Origin: Candidatus Nitrosopumilus sp.
GTDB lineage: Archaea > Thermoproteota > Nitrososphaeria > Nitrososphaerales > Nitrosopumilaceae
Assembly: GCA_029860565.1 (NCBI GenBank)
Contig: JAOUAY010000015.1
Location: 1-15,515, forward strand
DNA length: 15,515 nucleotides
Reading direction: 5' to 3'
Shown in pieces: positions 11,471 through 15,515 of the stretch. The position numbers were made by a program, and so were the translations under genes. The notes under the pieces are model-generated. The model was not told the DNA's origin, did not search any database, and saw only the letters and a list, made by a program, of their open reading frames with translations. How positions within the stretch are numbered: the first letter of the stretch is position 1; each line of letters opens with the position of its first letter.

Positions 11471-13092
11471 TTCAATCCCTCTGCAGTTCCATCACGACGA
11501 ACTTCTGCGATTCCTTGAAATCCCTCATTCGTTTGACATTTCATTACCGCATGTATTGCACCCAAAAAGAACGAATATCTTTCCTTGATGTCTATTTTGT
11601 ATCCCATTTTTTTTAAATGTTTGATTATTTCAACAAGGGACTCGTCTGCCTCTAAACTAATTTTTCCATCTACTGCACAATGAATCCGAGGTTTTTCCAT
11701 AGCCTTATCAATTGAATTGTTATGATCAATGATTCTGGAAATAAAATGACTCAGTGTTGAAAATATTCGTGCACTACCAGGGGTGCCCATCACTATCCAT
11801 GGCTCATGATTGTAAAATACTATGGATGGACATACAGATGTCCAAGGTATAGCATTTGGACGTAAATAGTAAGGATGGTTTGGATTCTCAAATTCATATG
11901 CAGACATGTAATTGTTATACAAAAATCCCAATCCATCAGCTGCAGCTTTTGAGCCATAAACCAGTTCAATTGATTGTGTAATACCTATAGCATTTCCTTC
12001 TTTATCCATTACAGAAAGATGAGTGGTATCTTCAGTATCCATTGAATCTCTTAATGGAAGTTCTGGATCAACAGTATCACCAATAGATTTTGAGAGAGTT
12101 TTTGCAAAACCTCTGCTAAGATGAATTTTTTCATTAATTTGATGATAGGTTCTTGGATTAAACCTTCGTTGTTCTCTGTACAGCAATGCTTTACGATGAG
12201 TTTCAGACACAAAATGATAAGACTTGGGAGTTCTAGTGAGAAATTTAGATGGAAGATTGCTAAGCATCATTAGTACTAGTAACATTGTAGGACCAGCTGC
12301 AGGAGGAGGTACAGTATACACACGAATTCCGCGATATCTTCTGCTGATCACTTTTCTTTCTATTGGGAGCGGAATAAATGCAAGATCTTCTTTTCTCAAA
12401 AATCCATTGTTGAGTTTCATATCTTTATCAATCAAGGTTGAAATTAATCCATGATAAAACGAATGAAATCCATATGCTGCTAGCTGTTCAAGAGTGTTAG
12501 CCAAATCATCTTGAACAAAAAGATCTCCGGTTTCATAAGGTACCTCGCCATCTTTTAGAAAATATTTTGCACCAGATTTTGACTTGACTTTGAAAAAGTT
12601 TTCAAGATGTTTTTCTTGCAATTCATGTTGCAGCTTGGTAATTCTATATCCTCGCTTTGCAATACGAATAGAGGGTTTTACAATGGTAGACCAATCCAAT
12701 CTGCCATATCTTTCATTTAGGTATCCCAGAGTTGCCACGGTACTTGGCACTGTGCTTGCCTTGTATCCAAGGCGGCTAAGAGATTTTTTTTGAAAAAATG
12801 AAATATGTGCAAGAGATGGAGCCCTGCTAGATCCATCGACTGCCAAAGTTTTTCCATTAACATGAATAATTGCCATAGATTGTCCACCTATTCCTGAAGC
12901 TTGTGGTTCACATACGCCTAAGGCCAATGCAGAGGCACAGGCAGCATCAATGGCATTACCTCCTTTTTTGAGCATTTCAACACCTACCTTTGTGGCATCA
13001 GGAAATGCAGTTGCAACCATTCCCTTTTTTGCAACAGAGCATTTCTTGTCCAGAGTTGACCTGAATGAATTTTCAATCTTCTCAATATCCAA
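11467..13092 (-). CDS. ggt: Gamma-glutamyltranspeptidase-like Ntn hydrolase, cytoplasmic
   Basis: A 541-residue protein of the GGT family. It shows ATAFPDATKVGVEMLKKGGN (27-46), the oxyanion/binding region CEPQASGIGGQSMA (61-73), a probable carboxylate-binding R90 (VDGSSRAP), VPPPAAGPTML (261-271), and the autoprocessing site with nucleophile T356 (EDTTHLSVMDKEGNA). Cleavage before T356 would give large and small subunits. Two features differ from bacterial GGT: the NNxMxDF-type loop reads NNYMSAYEF, lacking the Asp that holds the gamma-glutamyl amino group, and SPGGSR reads TPGSARI. There is no signal peptide (starts MDIEKIENSF), although most GGTs are exported. The start is TTG 13092 with GGTGA (13099-13103) six bases upstream. 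It lies 10 bases after the K+ channel stop. Substrate unknown; glutathione is unlikely in archaea. Confidence 0.85.
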   Translation of the reverse strand: MDIEKIENSFRSTLDKKCSVAKKGMVATAFPDATKVGVEMLKKGGNAIDAACASALALGVCEPQASGIGGQSMAIIHVNGKTLAVDGSSRAPSLAHISFFQKKSLSRLGYKASTVPSTVATLGYLNERYGRLDWSTIVKPSIRIAKRGYRITKLQHELQEKHLENFFKVKSKSGAKYFLKDGEVPYETGDLFVQDDLANTLEQLAAYGFHSFYHGLISTLIDKDMKLNNGFLRKEDLAFIPLPIERKVISRRYRGIRVYTVPPPAAGPTMLLVLMMLSNLPSKFLTRTPKSYHFVSETHRKALLYREQRRFNPRTYHQINEKIHLSRGFAKTLSKSIGDTVDPELPLRDSMDTEDTTHLSVMDKEGNAIGITQSIELVYGSKAAADGLGFLYNNYMSAYEFENPNHPYYLRPNAIPWTSVCPSIVFYNHEPWIVMGTPGSARIFSTLSHFISRIIDHNNSIDKAMEKPRIHCAVDGKISLEADESLVEIIKHLKKMGYKIDIKERYSFFLGAIHAVMKCQTNEGFQGIAEVRRDGTAEGLN

Positions 13093-13098
13093 TAATAT

Positions 13099-13103
13099 TC
13101 ACC
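13099..13103 (-). promoter_or_regulatory. Shine-Dalgarno site of the GGT-like gene
   Basis: GGTGA matches the anti-SD of 16S rRNA and sits six bases before TTG 13092, just after the stop of the K+ channel gene. It supports internal, operon-type translation and the TTG start. Confidence 0.5.
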
Positions 13104-13898
13104 CTAGATTTCCTCTCCACAATGCGGACAATGTTTGGCATTTTTTTGTCTTTTCTTGCGTAATTCTTCTGTAAATGCAGATGCCATGATGCCAGTTGGA
13201 ATAGCATAAACTGCAATTCCAAGAACAGCAACGCCTCCAGCAACAATTTTCCCCATTACTGTTACTGGGTAAGTATCTCCATACCCAATCGTGGTAAGGG
13301 TAATCACACCCCACCACATAGATGCAGGGATACTTGAGAATACTTCTGGCTGTGCTTCATGCTCTGCGTGATACATTAGACTGGATGCAAAAATTAACAC
13401 TATAAACAGAATAAAAAATGCAACTGCCAAATCACCTGCTTTTGATTTGAACACCTCGCCAAGTGTTTGCATAGGATCTGAATATCGAGCAAGTTTGAAT
13501 AATCTAAACAATCTCAAGAGTCGGATTATTCTTATGAACCTTACATCAGTCACCACAAAGGGCAGGAAGAACGGCAATATTGCAGCCAAATCAACTAACA
13601 TCATTGGAGTGAACAATATTCTGACTCTAGCATATTTTGAATTCTGGTATTTGGGATTTAGTTTACAAACAATGATTCTTCCTGCATACTCGGCAGTGAA
13701 AACAACAATTGAGAAAACTTCAAACGGTGTAAACAAATAACCGTATTCATCTAGAACGGATTCTTCTGTTTCGATTATTACAACAAGGACATTTACTGCA
13801 ATTAAAGTTATGATAAAAATCTGAAAGCCTTTTGTAATTCTATCATTAGTTGTTCCTTCAAGGATTTCATATGCTCTTTGCAAGATTTGGTTTGTCAA
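13104..13898 (-). CDS. Voltage-gated potassium channel (KvAP-like)
   Basis: A 264-residue, six-TM channel. S1-S3 lie at about 23-43, 57-78 and 94-115. The S4 voltage sensor (120-138) has positive residues at every third position (R120, R123, R126, R129, R132, K135, R138). S5 is at about 156-175. The pore helix and selectivity filter TTIGYGD are at 202-208, and S6 follows at about 214-240. The filter is the exact K+ signature. The C-terminus is short and basic and ends with KHCPHCGEEI, half of a zinc ribbon, which is unusual. The start TTG 13898 lies one base after the stop of the CorA-like gene, so the two are in one operon. It should pass K+ on membrane depolarisation; gating direction cannot be told from sequence. 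Confidence 0.92.
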   Translation of the reverse strand: MTNQILQRAYEILEGTTNDRITKGFQIFIITLIAVNVLVVIIETEESVLDEYGYLFTPFEVFSIVVFTAEYAGRIIVCKLNPKYQNSKYARVRILFTPMMLVDLAAILPFFLPFVVTDVRFIRIIRLLRLFRLFKLARYSDPMQTLGEVFKSKAGDLAVAFFILFIVLIFASSLMYHAEHEAQPEVFSSIPASMWWGVITLTTIGYGDTYPVTVMGKIVAGGVAVLGIAVYAIPTGIMASAFTEELRKKRQKNAKHCPHCGEEI

Positions 13899-13899
13899 T

Positions 13900-15515
13900 T
13901 TATAACCACTTTTTATTTCTGAACCACAATAACATCACCAATACAATTATGCCCATAACTCCAATCATGACAAAGTAGCTACCATCCCATTCCAGCTCTG
14001 GAACATAAGAAAAGTTAGTCCCGTAGATTCCAGCTAGGAATGTAATTGGAATAAATATGCTAGCTATGATGGTGAGGGTCTTCATGACCTCATTCATTTT
14101 ATTGCCAATGCTTGAGAGATAGGTATCAAGCATTCCACCTATCATTTCCCTTAGCCCTTCAATGTTATCCATTACCTGAACGGTGTGGTTGTATACGTCG
14201 TGAAGATATGTCCGAGTGGATTCTTCTATTAGATCAGATTCCATCCTGTCAAACCTGTCAATCACTTCCCTGGTCGGCCAGATGGACTTTCTCAATGTCA
14301 CCATTTCACGCTTTAATGTGTGAATGGTTTGCAAGGTCTTTGGGGTGGGATTATTCATCAATTCTTCCTCAAGTTCTTCGGATTGCATCCCAATCTTCTC
14401 CATTATCACATAGTAATAGTCAATTATTGAATCAACTAGAGCATAAGCCAAATAGTCACTCTTTTTCTCCCGTATCTTTCCTACAGAATTTTTGAGTCTT
14501 TCTCTGATGGGATCAAAGATATCTTCCTTTGTCTCCTGAAACGACAAGATGTAGTCTTTTCCAACTATGATGCTAATCTGCTCCATGAAAAGTTGATTTT
14601 CGGAAAGTATGTGTGGAAGCTTTAGAATTATCTGCAGATAATCCTCATGATTTTCTATTTTTGGGCGTAGCTCGGTGTTCATGATGTCAGCCTGCACAAG
14701 ACCGTGTAAGGAATAATGCTGGCCAATTTTATGGATTACGTCTGCATCATGCAATCCAATTATGTTGGTCCAGGTTACCGTAGATTCTCCGTCATGCGTA
14801 TTAAGGCACTCATCTATTGTGTCTTTCATGTCATGTGAGAATTTTGCCTTGTCAAATTTGATCTGATCAAAGGTGATTTTTTCTACCAGTTTTTCCCCTA
14901 CATGTACCAGCGCCCCTGGTTGCAGTCCCACGGTATCAGATTGTGTGGTTGCATCATCAGGTTTTTTGTTTAAAAGTTTTGTAATATTGGCGATATGAAT
15001 AAAATCCTTATTTCGCGTAAGCTCTGTTACTTTGGAGGTCTTACTTACCACTCCCACTATTACAAATCCTGCTATGACAGAAAAGATAATGCTGACTGCA
15101 AGGGGGGCAAAATTTCCATTTACAGCTGATTCGTATATTGCCTGAACATCTGTTGACGTATTGATTTTGACAATAGAGCCAATTATCAAATCAACTAAAA
15201 AGAACATGAATGAAATGATTGCACCAATCACTATTGCAGTAACAGCTGTGATCTTTGGTGGTATGTCAATGTCCTTTTCGTGCTTGTATGGATAAATGTA
15301 TTTTTTATTTTTTACAATCAAGATAGCTATTATGGTAATGATGATAGTGGACATTATCCACCAAGCAATAAACCACAATCCTTGTCCAGAATTAATCTGC
15401 TCTATTCCAGAGATGAGATCCTGTATGTTGCCAGTTAATGGCAAAGACAAAAGCGAAGTTGCAACACCAATGAAAATTTGGTAGACAAATGCAAACACAA
15501 ATCCCAGTACCAGTC
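13900..15515 (-). CDS. corA: CorA-type Mg2+/divalent metal transporter with extra N-terminal TM domain (5' end beyond window)
   Basis: The reading frame stays open to the right edge; a GTG at 15498 lies inside a hydrophobic helix, so the real start is probably outside the window. Counting from that GTG, residues about 1-18, 41-62, 84-110 and 133-151 are membrane helices not present in ordinary CorA. Residues about 190-470 are the CorA cytoplasmic domain (PGALVHVGEK, then IIGLHDADVIHKIGQHYSLH and TELRPKIENHEDYLQIIL), with its long stalk helix. Two C-terminal helices (about 475-490, 508-526) frame the filter YGTNF (492-496), a variant of the usual GMN motif. Mg2+ is the expected substrate, but the changed filter could alter selectivity. 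One base separates it from the K+ channel gene. Confidence 0.88.
   Translation of the reverse strand, partial: LVLGFVFAFVYQIFIGVATSLLSLPLTGNIQDLISGIEQINSGQGLWFIAWWIMSTIIITIIAILIVKNKKYIYPYKHEKDIDIPPKITAVTAIVIGAIISFMFFLVDLIIGSIVKINTSTDVQAIYESAVNGNFAPLAVSIIFSVIAGFVIVGVVSKTSKVTELTRNKDFIHIANITKLLNKKPDDATTQSDTVGLQPGALVHVGEKLVEKITFDQIKFDKAKFSHDMKDTIDECLNTHDGESTVTWTNIIGLHDADVIHKIGQHYSLHGLVQADIMNTELRPKIENHEDYLQIILKLPHILSENQLFMEQISIIVGKDYILSFQETKEDIFDPIRERLKNSVGKIREKKSDYLAYALVDSIIDYYYVIMEKIGMQSEELEEELMNNPTPKTLQTIHTLKREMVTLRKSIWPTREVIDRFDRMESDLIEESTRTYLHDVYNHTVQVMDNIEGLREMIGGMLDTYLSSIGNKMNEVMKTLTIIASIFIPITFLAGIYGTNFSYVPELEWDGSYFVMIGVMGIIVLVMLLWFRNKKWL

Noticed and set aside
14112..14495. 127-codon plus-strand frame inside the CorA-like gene
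   Set aside because: Antisense shadow; the CorA reading is continuous and carries family motifs.
1..15515. CRISPR array, transposase, phage or defence module
   Set aside because: No regularly spaced repeats, no transposase, nuclease or Cas motifs in any frame examined.

Overview
The window looks like chromosomal DNA from a Nitrosopumilus/Nitrosarchaeum-like archaeon (Nitrososphaerota, formerly Thaumarchaeota). This is an inference. It rests on the AT-rich sequence, on many genes with a TATA-like box about 22-30 bases before the start codon and almost no 5' leader, on frequent TTG and GTG starts, on abundant tiny zinc-ribbon proteins, and on the mix of families (PRC-barrel, stand-alone Lrp/AsnC ligand domain, SHOCT proteins, archaeal CorA, KvAP-like channel). 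No rRNA, tRNA, insertion sequence or CRISPR array was found.

Layout. Bases 1-3900 hold small genes on both strands: an RHH-type regulator cut by the left edge, a two-TM protein, a 65-residue zinc-ribbon protein, a Met-rich conserved protein, a charged coiled-coil protein, a stand-alone RAM domain, three very small zinc-ribbon genes, a PRC-barrel protein, and a decayed copy of one of the zinc-ribbon genes. Bases 3900-7450 hold what may be a membrane/envelope-associated cluster: a membrane-anchored DUF4352-like protein, a four-TM protein, three proteins ending in SHOCT domains, and a 240-residue unknown protein followed by a 23-residue single-TM micropeptide. Bases 7450-8550 hold more tiny genes (including a paralogue of a zinc-ribbon gene at 3.2 kb) and a short MscS-type channel whose first membrane helix appears to be cut off by a one-base frameshift. 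Bases 8668-10624 encode a CPA2-type cation/proton antiporter and an overlapping small gene.

Bases 10688-15515, all on the minus strand, form one tightly packed transcription unit. In transcription order it encodes a CorA-type divalent-metal transporter with an extra N-terminal membrane domain (its start lies beyond the right edge), a voltage-gated K+ channel (1-base gap), a gamma-glutamyltranspeptidase-like enzyme with no signal peptide (10-base gap with a Shine-Dalgarno sequence), and an N-formylglutamate amidohydrolase-like enzyme (TTGA overlap). Ion transport and glutamyl-compound breakdown may be co-expressed here, for example in osmotic or ionic homeostasis.

The most unusual signals are: (1) the family of micro zinc-ribbon genes, including an ATGA-coupled pair and a frameshifted relic; (2) three SHOCT-domain proteins within 3 kb, interleaved with membrane proteins; (3) a set of mutually exclusive inverted repeats upstream of the RAM-domain gene; (4) the channel-transporter-GGT-amidohydrolase operon; and (5) the split MscS gene.
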